DNA of 64,000 nt from Flavobacteriales bacterium. GTDB taxonomy: Bacteria; Bacteroidota; Bacteroidia; Flavobacteriales_F; PHOS-HE28. The notes under the pieces are model-generated. The model saw only the letters and a program-made list of their open reading frames with translations, was not told the origin of the DNA and did not search any database. The DNA lies in assembly GCA_016715895.1 (NCBI GenBank), contig JADJXH010000003.1, forward strand, positions 1,846,501 to 1,910,500. Direction: 5' to 3'. A program made the position numbers and the translations under genes. Shown in pieces: positions 16,970 to 25,227 of this stretch. Each line of letters opens with the position of its first letter. Within the stretch, counting starts at the first letter, position 1.

Positions 16970-18730
16970 ATGACGCGCCGCCCCCTGCCCGGTACTCCGC
17001 CCTTCCGGGCCCTCTTCGGCCTCCTCCTGCTCACCCTGACCTCCACGGATGCTCGGGGGCAGGTGTGCGTGCTCAGCGAGGACTTCAGCGCTCCGACGCT
17101 GCCGTCAGGATGGGACATCGGACCGGATGTGGAGCGCATCGACGCGAACGGTGCGGGCACGGGTGAGTTCGTCCCGGCCTGGCGCGTGGGCACCGCCACC
17201 GAGGCCAACGCCTCGGGCTACTTCCCCGTGCCCGATGGACCGGTGGACAACCGCTTCATCATGGCGAATGATGATGCACCACCCTGCGACTGCGACCTGG
17301 ACAGCGCTCAACTGACCACTCCGGCCATCGACCTGAGCACCGCGGATCGAACGGTGCTCACCTTCCGGTTCTTCCTGGATGGTGCGTTCGGCGGGGATAG
17401 CGCATGGGTGGAACTGACCCTCGATGGCAGCTCCTGGACCCGGGTGGCCGACCTCGGGGCCGGTAACGCTTGGCAGTTCCGCACGGTGGACCTTTCGGCC
17501 GCCGACGGAGCTCCGGCGGCACGGTTGCGGTTCCACTGGACCGACCGCGGTGGCTGGGCGTCAGGCCTGGCCTTGGACGATGTATGCGTCCGGGGCCGTG
17601 CCGCGCATGACCTGGCGCTGGAGTTCCTCTCGTTCGGCGACCTGCGCTCCTCTCCCTTCAGCAGCGCTGCGGTCGGACTGGACCCGGCGGAGGTTCCGGT
17701 GACCCAGGCAGCGTCCCCTGCCTTCACGGTGGTGCTGCGCAACAAGGGCCACCTGCCCCTTTTCGGAGCCCACGCCAGCGTGTCCCTTGCGCTCAACGGA
17801 GGCCCGCAGGGACAATGGTGGAGCGACACCCTTGTGCTGCTGGCGGCGAACGACGCGGACACGGTGGTGGTGCGAACGGACTGGACGCCGACGGGTCCAG
17901 GTGTGCTCATGGCCACGGCCACGGTCGCCACGGGGGGGTCGGAGGACGTGCCGGGCGACGAGACCGGATCCGTGCAACGCACCCTTACGGCGGCGGGATG
18001 GGCGGATGGTGACGGCGCCTACGCGCAGCGCACAGGGTCCACACTGGCGGGTCTCGATGCCGGTGGCGCGGGCTATATGGCCGGATGCCGCTACGAGATC
18101 CAGGCGGACGATCAGGTGCATGGCCTTGGTGTACGCCTGGACGCAGGGACCGAGGTGGGCGCTTGGGTGATCGGACACCTCTTGAACACGGACCTGCAGC
18201 CCATCGCGAGCACGGACACCATCCGCATCACCGACGCCGACGTGCAGGTGGGCCTGGCCTGGGGCTGGTCCTTTCTGCCGTTCGATGCACCGGTGCCGGT
18301 GATCGGCGGCACCGATGTGCTGGCGATGGTGGAACAGGTGCCGGACAGCGGGCTGGTCCGCCTTGCCCTCGGCGGGGATGTCCGGCCCGGAGCGGCCTTG
18401 GTGCGGGAGCTGAGCGCCCTCGCGTGGAGCTACCCGCTGCGGGCTCCCTTGGTACGCCTACACCTTACCCCGGTCGCAGCTTCGGTGCCCGAGCCCACCC
18501 CACGCGCTGAACTGGCCATTCGGCAGGACGATGAACTGCTGACCATCCAGGCCCCGTGGCCCATCCGGACGATCCGGGTGCTCGACGCCACAGGGCGGAC
18601 CGTTCGGGTGCAGGGCCCCGACGGAGCGATGGCCGCTGTGACCCTGGGCGGCCTGGCCGAAGGAGCCTACCTGCTGATCGTGGAGGGACAGGACGCACAG
18701 GCCACGGCGCGGTTCGTACGGACACGGTGA
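16970..18730 (+). CDS. T9SS-secreted protein, MAM/choice-of-anchor-like, paralogue 2 of 4
   Basis: 586 aa from ATG 16970, chosen because a perfect -7 element lies just upstream and the signal peptide (ALFGLLLLTLTSTDARG) begins soon after. The jelly-roll domain runs from VLSEDFSAPTLPSGWDIG to GLALDDVCVRG, then a CARDB-like stretch and a T9SS sorting-type tail (WPIRTIRVLDATGRTVRVQ, GAYLLIVEGQ, ATARFVRTR). It shares domain order with its neighbours but is the most divergent of the four. Ligand unknown. Confidence 0.82.
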   Translation: MTRRPLPGTPPFRALFGLLLLTLTSTDARGQVCVLSEDFSAPTLPSGWDIGPDVERIDANGAGTGEFVPAWRVGTATEANASGYFPVPDGPVDNRFIMANDDAPPCDCDLDSAQLTTPAIDLSTADRTVLTFRFFLDGAFGGDSAWVELTLDGSSWTRVADLGAGNAWQFRTVDLSAADGAPAARLRFHWTDRGGWASGLALDDVCVRGRAAHDLALEFLSFGDLRSSPFSSAAVGLDPAEVPVTQAASPAFTVVLRNKGHLPLFGAHASVSLALNGGPQGQWWSDTLVLLAANDADTVVVRTDWTPTGPGVLMATATVATGGSEDVPGDETGSVQRTLTAAGWADGDGAYAQRTGSTLAGLDAGGAGYMAGCRYEIQADDQVHGLGVRLDAGTEVGAWVIGHLLNTDLQPIASTDTIRITDADVQVGLAWGWSFLPFDAPVPVIGGTDVLAMVEQVPDSGLVRLALGGDVRPGAALVRELSALAWSYPLRAPLVRLHLTPVAASVPEPTPRAELAIRQDDELLTIQAPWPIRTIRVLDATGRTVRVQGPDGAMAAVTLGGLAEGAYLLIVEGQDAQATARFVRTR

Positions 18731-18752
18731 GCCCTGCTCCCGGGTGCAGGGC
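18731..18752 (+). terminator. Hairpin terminator immediately after stop codon
   Basis: GCCCTGC (18731-18737) pairs with GCAGGGC (18746-18752) across an 8-base loop, directly after the stop. No T-tract. Confidence 0.45.
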
Positions 18753-18812
18753 CGAACGGTTCCGTCGATCTGAGGAACGGGTTGCTTGCGGAAGCAGCGG
18801 GATGGCTACCTT

Positions 18813-18820
18813 GGGCGTCC
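18813..18820 (+). promoter_or_regulatory. Possible -7 element (TACCTTGG), approximate position
   Basis: The string TACCTTGG lies about 25 bases before ATG 18846, and the same octamer lies at a similar distance before the next paralogue (near 20860). Both are one base from TAnnTTTG, so the two paralogues seem to share a promoter type. Confidence 0.4.
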
Positions 18821-18845
18821 TTAATCCGGAACAACCCTTCAACCG

Positions 18846-20753
18846 ATGGTCACTCGATACACGACAGCCCTTTCGTTCATGGGCCTTGCCATGCTGGCGG
18901 GCGCCCAGTGGGTCCGCAACACGCCGGCCCGTTCCACGTTCGGTCCCGATGAAGCCACGCCCCTGCGTGCCAAGCCCCTGAGCCAGGGCCAGGCCAAGGC
19001 CGGCGGCGACGTGGTGTTCTATGAGGACTTCGCCAATGGCCTCGCCGGCAATAACGGAGTCGGCGCCTGGACGGTGGCCGGTCCGGACGGAAACCTCTGG
19101 GTGCATCAGTTCACCGGGCCGAACGGCGCCTACAGCGATCCCGCAGGCGAGATCATCCAGTCCGAAAGCGTGGCCAATGGCTTCATGCTGTACGCGGCCG
19201 ACTCGGCCAACTGCACCTGGGCCGGCCAGACCCCCACGGCGAACGCCACCTTCGTGAACTGGGAAGGCTCCCTGGTGAGCCCGACCATGGACCTCAGCGC
19301 CACGCCCTTCGTGCAGCTCGAGTTCCAACAGGCCCGTCGTTACTGCTGCGGTGATGCTCCCTACTTCGTGGAGGTGAGCACCGATGGTGGTGCCAGCTGG
19401 CCCTTCCGCTTCGACGTGAACAACGGCACCACCGCCAACACGGGTGTGGACATCGACGTGCGTTCCGTGAACCTGTCCCAGGCGATCGCCGGCAACCCGG
19501 CCAACGTGCAGATCCGCTTCTTCTTCGATGGCGCCACGGCCGGCACATCCCACTACCACTGGCAGGTGGACGACGTGCGCATCATCGAGCTGTACGAATA
19601 CGACCTGTCCATGACGGGCGCGGCGGTGACCCAGTGGGACCCGGCCACCTCGCTGACCTACGATTCGCTGCGCTATTCGCTCTACCCCTTCAGCCAGCTC
19701 CGCCCGGTCGGCCTGAACATGACCGTGCTGAACAATGGCTCGCTGGATCAATCGAACGTGACGGCCAACTTCCTCGTGGAGCGTGCGGGCACCATGGTGC
19801 TGGACCAGGACCAGACGATCGCCAACTTCCCGGCCGGTGACGTCCAGACGATCTTCGTGAACCCGGACTTCACGCCTCCGGCCGTTCCCGGCACCTACGA
19901 TGTGACGTACACGATCAGCTCCGGCCAGGTGGACAACACCCCGAACGACAACGACGGTGACGCTTCGTTCGGTGTGGCGGAGTTCGACTACGCACGCGAC
20001 CTGGGAACGGTGGCCTCCTTCGAGGACGGCAACGGCAACAACGACCCGTACGAACTGTGCAACGGCTTCCACATCTCCAGCGCGACGGACCTGTACGGCA
20101 TCAAAGTGGCCCTGCGGAACGGAGGTACGGGCACCGTGGGCCTGTTGATCCGCGGCACCCTGCGTGCCGGCGACCTGACGACCATCATCGCCCAGACCGC
20201 CGAGCACGAGATCGTGGCCAGCGACCTGAACGGCGCCAACGGCAACAAGTTCATCCCGCTGGTGTTCGATACGCCGCAGCCCCTCGATGCCGGAAGCGAC
20301 TACATCGTCTGCATCGAGCACTTCGGTGGTGGCCAGCTGCGCATGGGCCAGAACGGCGTCAGCGAGGAGCAGTCCTCCTTCATCTACTTCGATGGACCGA
20401 ACGGCCTGGATTGGTACTTCACCACCACGACGCCGATGGTCCGCATGAGCTTCGACCCGAGCGTCTCCATCACCGAGGCCGATCGCGCGGGTGGTGTGGG
20501 CCTGGGTCAGAACCTGCCGAACCCGGCCGATGAGAGCACGGTGGTGACCTTCGAGCTGAAGGAGTCCAGCGCCACGACCCTCGAGGTGCGCGACCTTAGC
20601 GGCAAGCTGGTCCGCCTGAACGACCTGGGCAACCGCGGTGCCGGCACCCACCGGGTGACCATCAACACGGCCGACCTCACGGACGGCGTGTACTTCTACT
20701 CCCTCACCGCCGCCGGGCAGCGCCTGAGCAAGCGGATGGTGGTGGTGCATTGA
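18846..20753 (+). CDS. T9SS-secreted protein, MAM/choice-of-anchor-like, paralogue 3 of 4
   Basis: 635 aa. Signal peptide SFMGLAMLAGAQ. A jelly-roll domain extends from VVFYEDFANGLAGNNGVG to HYHWQVDDVRIIELYEYDL, with a cysteine pair RRYCCGDAPYF. A CARDB-like region follows (LNNGSLDQSNVTANF), then a second beta-domain and a canonical type A sorting domain (NLPNPADESTVVTFELKE, GVYFYSLTAAGQRLSKRMV). The protein should be exported by Sec, then by T9SS. It is flanked by its own terminator and promoter, so it is an independent unit. Confidence 0.88.
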   Translation: MVTRYTTALSFMGLAMLAGAQWVRNTPARSTFGPDEATPLRAKPLSQGQAKAGGDVVFYEDFANGLAGNNGVGAWTVAGPDGNLWVHQFTGPNGAYSDPAGEIIQSESVANGFMLYAADSANCTWAGQTPTANATFVNWEGSLVSPTMDLSATPFVQLEFQQARRYCCGDAPYFVEVSTDGGASWPFRFDVNNGTTANTGVDIDVRSVNLSQAIAGNPANVQIRFFFDGATAGTSHYHWQVDDVRIIELYEYDLSMTGAAVTQWDPATSLTYDSLRYSLYPFSQLRPVGLNMTVLNNGSLDQSNVTANFLVERAGTMVLDQDQTIANFPAGDVQTIFVNPDFTPPAVPGTYDVTYTISSGQVDNTPNDNDGDASFGVAEFDYARDLGTVASFEDGNGNNDPYELCNGFHISSATDLYGIKVALRNGGTGTVGLLIRGTLRAGDLTTIIAQTAEHEIVASDLNGANGNKFIPLVFDTPQPLDAGSDYIVCIEHFGGGQLRMGQNGVSEEQSSFIYFDGPNGLDWYFTTTTPMVRMSFDPSVSITEADRAGGVGLGQNLPNPADESTVVTFELKESSATTLEVRDLSGKLVRLNDLGNRGAGTHRVTINTADLTDGVYFYSLTAAGQRLSKRMVVVH

Positions 20754-20768
20754 TCGAAGACCATCCCT

Positions 20769-20805
20769 GCGGAAGCCCGGCCCTGTGGTCGGGCTTCCGC
20801 TTTTT
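20769..20805 (+). terminator. Rho-independent terminator
   Basis: Perfect 11-bp stem GCGGAAGCCCG/CGGGCTTCCGC with a 10-base loop, followed directly by five Ts. It ends the unit stopping at 20753. Confidence 0.88.
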
Positions 20806-20888
20806 GTGGACGGAACGTTCGACAACGATCGAAGCGCCAGGCGCGGAACGAGCAAGTACCTTGGCTGAACAACGAACCTACCCCGACC

Positions 20889-22721
20889 ATGAACAGAACC
20901 CTACTCGCGCTGATCGCCATGGCGGCCGCCCATGGCTTCCTGAACGCACAACACGTGCGCAGGGTGCCCGCACTCCCGGAACAGAAGCACGACGGTCCGT
21001 CGATCGCACCGACCGTCCGACCGACGGTCAACCCCAAGGGCACCGCGTTCTTCAACGAACCGTTCGACAACGACCTGAACGGATGGACCGTGGTGAGCGG
21101 CATCGGAACGCTGGATTGGGCATGGACCAACAGCGGCCCGGGTCCCACGGCCAGCACCTATCCCGTACCACCGTTGAACACCAGCACGCCGAGCGGTTGG
21201 GCGATCATCGATGACGACTACCTCGGAACACCGGGCCAACAGGCCGAGAGCAGCCTTGTGAGCCCGGTCATCGACCTCAGCGCGGCCCCGGCGAACCTGA
21301 AGGTGGAGTTCGACCAGTACTTCCAGGAGTTCTCGGACCCGGACGTGGAAACGTGGGTCGGGGTGAGCACGGACGGGGGCACCAGTTGGGATGAGGTCCT
21401 CATCAACGAAGGCGTGGGCCGTGACGGGCGACCGAACCCCGAGCAGATGGATGTGGACATCAGTGCCTGGGTGGCCGCCAACCCCTCCAACGTGCAGCTC
21501 CGCTTCCGCTACCTGGCCACTTGGGACTATGGCTGGCAGCTGGACAACATCGCCATCCGCGAGCTGCCGAACAACGACATGGCCCTGGTCTCCTTCGCCA
21601 AGACCGATTTCGACTTCGACCTCACGGGCGTGGCGAACATGGACTACAGCATCTATCCACTGTCGCAGATCCGCCCCATGCAGATGTCGGGCCTGCTGAA
21701 GAACAAAGGCTACCTGGCGCAGACCGGGGTATCGATCACCACCACGGTCAGTGAACCCGGCGGTGCGAACGAGGTGCTGAACGGCGGTGGATTGACCTTC
21801 GCCCCCGGCGAGACCGTCTCCGTACCGGTGACGGGCTACACGCCGCCGAGCACCGTGGGCAGCTATTCCCTGGATAATGTGGTGACGCAGAACGAAACGG
21901 ACGAGGTGCCTTCCAACAACACGAGCACGGACCAGTTCGAGGTGAGCACGACCACCTGGGCCCATGACGACGGGGCGGTGCAGTCCTTCATCCTTCAGGG
22001 CCCGGACTTCGCCGGTGAGCAGTTCGGCGTGGGCAACCGGTTCGATCTGGTGGCCGACGCGCAGCTGGTGGGCGTGCAGGTCGCGATCCACGACACCACG
22101 GAGGCCGGCACCCTCATCGCCGGGGAGATCTACGATGCGGACGACATCCTCCTTGACCAGACGACCGACCACGAGATCCTGTCCTCTGAACTGAACAGCG
22201 TGGGCGGAAGCACCTTCATCACCCTGACCTTCGATGCACCGGTGGACCTGTTCGCCGGCAACGCCTATCTGGTGATGGCGCATTACTTCGGCGGACCCGA
22301 GGTCGTGGGCTTCGCCACCAGCGGGACCAGCGCGGCGCAGGTGAGCATCGTGCACTACCCGGACGACCCGCAGGGCAATTTCTTCTACTACGTGACACGC
22401 ACCCCGATGGTGCGGGCGATCCTTGCCGGTCCGATCGGCATCGATGAGGCGAACGGCCTTCTGGCCCGTGCCCCGCTGGCCTGGCCGAACCCCGCCACCG
22501 AGCAGACCCGACTGAGCTTCGAACTGTTGCAAGCGGTACCCGTGCGCGTCGAACTGTACGCGGTCACCGGTGAGCTCGTCCACGCCGCCGACCTCGGTCA
22601 CCTGAGCGCCGGCGAGCAACAGCACATGATCGACGTGAGCGACCTGTCCCAGGGCCTCTATACCTGGACGCTGGACCTGGACGGGCGCCGGTTCAACGGC
22701 CGCCTGGCCGTGCAGCGCTGA
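20889..22721 (+). CDS. T9SS-secreted protein, MAM/choice-of-anchor-like, paralogue 4 of 4
   Basis: 610 aa with signal peptide LLALIAMAAAHGFLNAQ. The jelly-roll domain runs from FFNEPFDNDLNGWTVVSG to YGWQLDNIAIRELPNNDM, followed by a CARDB-like segment and a beta-domain. The T9SS tail reads WPNPATEQTRLSFELLQ, then GLYTWTLDLDGRRFNGRLA. The central region DYSIYPLSQIRPMQ matches the equivalent region YSLYPFSQLRPVG of paralogue 3, direct evidence of tandem duplication. Ligand unknown. Confidence 0.88.
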   Translation: MNRTLLALIAMAAAHGFLNAQHVRRVPALPEQKHDGPSIAPTVRPTVNPKGTAFFNEPFDNDLNGWTVVSGIGTLDWAWTNSGPGPTASTYPVPPLNTSTPSGWAIIDDDYLGTPGQQAESSLVSPVIDLSAAPANLKVEFDQYFQEFSDPDVETWVGVSTDGGTSWDEVLINEGVGRDGRPNPEQMDVDISAWVAANPSNVQLRFRYLATWDYGWQLDNIAIRELPNNDMALVSFAKTDFDFDLTGVANMDYSIYPLSQIRPMQMSGLLKNKGYLAQTGVSITTTVSEPGGANEVLNGGGLTFAPGETVSVPVTGYTPPSTVGSYSLDNVVTQNETDEVPSNNTSTDQFEVSTTTWAHDDGAVQSFILQGPDFAGEQFGVGNRFDLVADAQLVGVQVAIHDTTEAGTLIAGEIYDADDILLDQTTDHEILSSELNSVGGSTFITLTFDAPVDLFAGNAYLVMAHYFGGPEVVGFATSGTSAAQVSIVHYPDDPQGNFFYYVTRTPMVRAILAGPIGIDEANGLLARAPLAWPNPATEQTRLSFELLQAVPVRVELYAVTGELVHAADLGHLSAGEQQHMIDVSDLSQGLYTWTLDLDGRRFNGRLAVQR

Positions 22722-22738
22722 TCCCTGACCGACCCCTG

Positions 22739-22766
22739 CGAAGGCCCCGCCCCGGCGGGGTCTTCG
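22739..22766. terminator. Bidirectional terminator between convergent genes
   Basis: A 12-bp stem CGAAGGCCCCGC/GCGGGGTCTTCG (one G-T pair) with a 4-base loop, between the stops of the T9SS gene (22721) and mlaF (22772). Confidence 0.65.
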
Positions 22767-22771
22767 TGCGT

Positions 22772-23536
22772 TCAGGCCTGACCGAGGAGCCCTTTCCGCG
22801 CCTGCCGCATCAGTTCGCTGGCGAACACGAAGGCCTTCAGTTCCTCATTGTCCGAGGCCAGCAGCGCGTTGCGGTCCCCGGTCCACCAGCATCGGCCGGT
22901 GTGCAGGAAGAGGATGTTCTGCCCCGTCTCGATCACCGAGTTCATGTCATGGGTGATCACGATGGTGGTGGTCCCGTATTCCTCGGTGATCTCCTTGATC
23001 AGCTCGTCGATGAGGATGGAGGTCTGGGGATCGAGCCCACTGTTGGGCTCATCGCAGAACAGGTACTTGGGGTTCATGGCGATGGCCCTGGCGATGCCGA
23101 CCCGCTTCTGCATGCCGCCGCTGAGCTCGGCCGGGAACAGGGCGTCCTTGCCCACGATGTTCACCCGTTCGAGGCAGAAGCGCGCACGCTTCTCCATCTC
23201 GGCCACGGTCATGCTGGCGAACATGCGCAGCGGGAACATCACGTTGTCCAGCACGGTCATCGAATCGAACAGCGCCGCGCTCTGGAAGAGCATCCCGATC
23301 TCCTGGCGGATGGTCCGTTTGTCGGCCATGTCGAGCTCATGGAACGGACGTCCATCGTAGAGGACGCGGCCCTGGTCGGGACGGTGAAGGCCCACGATGC
23401 ACTTGGCCAGCACGCTTTTGCCACTGCCGCTCTTGCCGATCACCTGGTTCACCACGCCCTTGGCGAAGGTGGCCGTGATGTCCGTGAGCACACGTACGTC
23501 GCCGAAGCGCTTGCTGAGCCCGATGACCTCGATCAT
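22772..23536 (-). CDS. mlaF: ABC transporter ATP-binding protein, MlaF-type
   Basis: 254 aa. Walker A GKSGSGKS, signature LSGGMQKR and Walker B YLFCDEP are all intact. Sequence around the signature (LFPAELSGGM, GIARAIAMNPK) fits the MlaF subfamily of phospholipid/organic-solvent transporters. It overlaps the 3' end of the permease gene by ATGA (23533-23536), indicating translational coupling. Together they would energise lipid traffic at the inner membrane. The MCE-domain subunit MlaD is not adjacent in the window. Confidence 0.9.
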   Translation of the reverse strand: MIEVIGLSKRFGDVRVLTDITATFAKGVVNQVIGKSGSGKSVLAKCIVGLHRPDQGRVLYDGRPFHELDMADKRTIRQEIGMLFQSAALFDSMTVLDNVMFPLRMFASMTVAEMEKRARFCLERVNIVGKDALFPAELSGGMQKRVGIARAIAMNPKYLFCDEPNSGLDPQTSILIDELIKEITEEYGTTTIVITHDMNSVIETGQNILFLHTGRCWWTGDRNALLASDNEELKAFVFASELMRQARKGLLGQA

Positions 23537-24273
23537 ATGAGCAGCAGCTGCGTGAGCATGTAGTTGGCGATGAGGATCACCACGCTGCTGTACACCACGG
23601 CGGTGGTGCTGCTCCGGCCCACTTCAAGCGCTCCTCCGTGGGTGTGGTACCCGTGATAGGCGGCCACGCTGGTGATGATGAAGGCGAACACGACCGTCTT
23701 GATCAGGGCATAGGTGACGGTGAAGGGATCGAAATCCCACTGGAGGCCCTGGATGTAGTCGTTGGGGGCCACCACACCGGTGAGGGCGCTCACCGCCCAA
23801 CCGCCGAAAATGCCGAGGAACATGCTGATGACGATGAGGAAGGGGTTGATCAGCATGGCCGCCACGATCTTGGGGAGGATGAGGTAACTGGCACTGTTCA
23901 CCCCCATGATGTCGAGCGCATCGATCTGCTCCTTCACCCGCATGGTGCCGACCTCGGCGGCGATGTTGCTGCCCACCTTGCCGGCAAGGATCAGCGAGAT
24001 GATGGTGGGGCTGAACTCCAGGATCACGCTTTGTCGCGCGGTGAAGCCCACGACATAGTCCGGGATCCAGGCCGCATCGATGTTGCTGGCGGTCTGGATG
24101 GTGATCACCGCACCCATGAACACCGAAAGGAGTGCGACGATACCGAGGCTCTTGACACCGAGCTGATCGACCTCCTCGGAGACCCTGCGGCCATAGAGGC
24201 TCATCCGTTCCGGTCGTCCGAACACATGGCCCAGGAACTCCAGATACCGCCCGATATGGAAGAGGATATTCAT
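23533..24273 (-). CDS. mlaE: ABC transporter permease, MlaE-type
   Basis: 246 aa, about five membrane helices. The segments VILEFSPTIISLILAGKVG and AAEVGTMRVKEQIDALDIMG are the MlaE permease hallmark. It is the first gene of a two-gene operon with mlaF. A -7-like element lies upstream, in a region divergent from the small lipoprotein gene. Confidence 0.92.
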   Translation of the reverse strand: MNILFHIGRYLEFLGHVFGRPERMSLYGRRVSEEVDQLGVKSLGIVALLSVFMGAVITIQTASNIDAAWIPDYVVGFTARQSVILEFSPTIISLILAGKVGSNIAAEVGTMRVKEQIDALDIMGVNSASYLILPKIVAAMLINPFLIVISMFLGIFGGWAVSALTGVVAPNDYIQGLQWDFDPFTVTYALIKTVVFAFIITSVAAYHGYHTHGGALEVGRSSTTAVVYSSVVILIANYMLTQLLLI

Positions 24274-24283
24274 GCGCCCGAGG

Positions 24284-24291
24284 CGAAAATA
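24284..24291 (-). promoter_or_regulatory. Probable -7 promoter element of mlaE (TATTTTCG)
   Basis: TATTTTCG on the minus strand, 10 bases before ATG 24273; one base off TAnnTTTG. Confidence 0.4.
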
Positions 24292-24343
24292 GGTCCCCTG
24301 ATCCGAGCACCCTTGGCCTCCGGGCCCCGAAGAGGTGTTCCCC

Positions 24344-24351
24344 TACCTTTG
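24344..24351 (+). promoter_or_regulatory. -7 promoter element (TACCTTTG)
   Basis: Perfect TAnnTTTG ending 6 bases before ATG 24358; it supports the small lipoprotein gene being real. Confidence 0.6.
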
Positions 24352-24357
24352 CCGGCC

Positions 24358-24582
24358 ATGTGGTGTGCCCGGTCACCCCGATCGTTCCCGGCCCTGTTGG
24401 CGGTGTTCCTGTTGGTGGCACCGCTGCTGGGGGCCTGCGCATCACGCCCCCCCCACGTCACCAGGCACAAGCGCGGTCGCAAGTGCGACTGCCCCAAGTG
24501 GGACCATCGCCCGCCCGCAGGCCCGCGGGACTGGCGGCACCACGCATGGACCCCCTGCCCCGGGCCCCGGCACCTGGCATGA
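24358..24582 (+). CDS. Small lipoprotein, unknown function
   Basis: 74 aa. The N-terminus MWCARSPRSFPALLAVFLLV is followed by PLLGACAS, a clear lipobox with the acylated Cys. The mature part is basic and includes KRGRKCDCPKWDHRP with a Cys-x-Cys-Pro motif. It starts 6 bases after a perfect -7 element, and its stop overlaps the start of the SprT-like gene as ATGA (24579-24582). Both facts support translation. I recall short Cys-Pro-containing lipoproteins in Bacteroidota but no assigned role. Confidence 0.6.
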   Translation: MWCARSPRSFPALLAVFLLVAPLLGACASRPPHVTRHKRGRKCDCPKWDHRPPAGPRDWRHHAWTPCPGPRHLA

Positions 24583-25214
24583 GCTCCACGAGCGGACCGG
24601 AAGCACTGCGCGAACGACTGCCTGCGGGTGCGGTGCCGGTGGTGCTGGACTGGCTGCAGCGCAACCGGGTGCAGGTGCGGATCACGGGGCGCCGGGCCAC
24701 GAAACTGGGCGACTACCGCACCCCCGTGGCCGGCCGGCCGGCGCGCATCTCGGTGAACCGGGACCTCAATCCCTACGCCTTTCTGGTGACCCTGGTGCAT
24801 GAGTTCGCCCATCACACCACCTTCGAGCGCTCCGGTCCCCGGGTGCGCCCGCACGGCATCGAGTGGAAGCGGACCTACGCCGAACTGATGCGCCCGTACC
24901 TGGCACCGGCCGTCCTGCCCGAGGATGTGCGCACCATCCTGATCGACCACCTGAACGATGCCACGGCCAGCAGCTGCTCCGACCCGGCACTGGTCCGGGT
25001 GCTGCGGCGATATGATGAGCGCGTCCTCCCGCTGCTTGAGGAGATCCCGGAGCGCACCATCTTCCGCTTCAACGAGAAGCTGTTCGTGAAAGGCATCCTG
25101 CGGCGCTCCCGTGTGGCCTGCCGCTGCCTGAACGACCGGCGCACCTATACCATCGACCGGCTCGCCGGCGTGGAAGTGGGACCACCAGTGCCGATCGTCC
25201 TCCATGAACCATGA
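24579..25214 (+). CDS. SprT-like zinc metallopeptidase-domain protein
   Basis: 211 aa from ATG 24579. The zinc-binding motif HEFAHH (in LVTLVHEFAHHTTFE) is followed by HGIEWKRTYAELM, the SprT/Spartan pattern with the third ligand. The C-terminal part has a CRCL segment that may be a degenerate zinc finger. SprT-like proteins are putative metalloproteases acting on DNA-protein crosslinks in eukaryotes; the bacterial role is unclear. It is translationally coupled to the upstream small lipoprotein and closely precedes the guanylyltransferase. Confidence 0.8.
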   Translation: MSSTSGPEALRERLPAGAVPVVLDWLQRNRVQVRITGRRATKLGDYRTPVAGRPARISVNRDLNPYAFLVTLVHEFAHHTTFERSGPRVRPHGIEWKRTYAELMRPYLAPAVLPEDVRTILIDHLNDATASSCSDPALVRVLRRYDERVLPLLEEIPERTIFRFNEKLFVKGILRRSRVACRCLNDRRTYTIDRLAGVEVGPPVPIVLHEP

Positions 25215-25227
25215 ACGAAAAGACACG

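Noticed and set aside
15053..22721. The tandem T9SS genes as a mobile or prophage insertion.
   Set aside because: No integrase, transposase, direct repeats or attachment-site-like tRNA is seen, and codon use matches the flanks.
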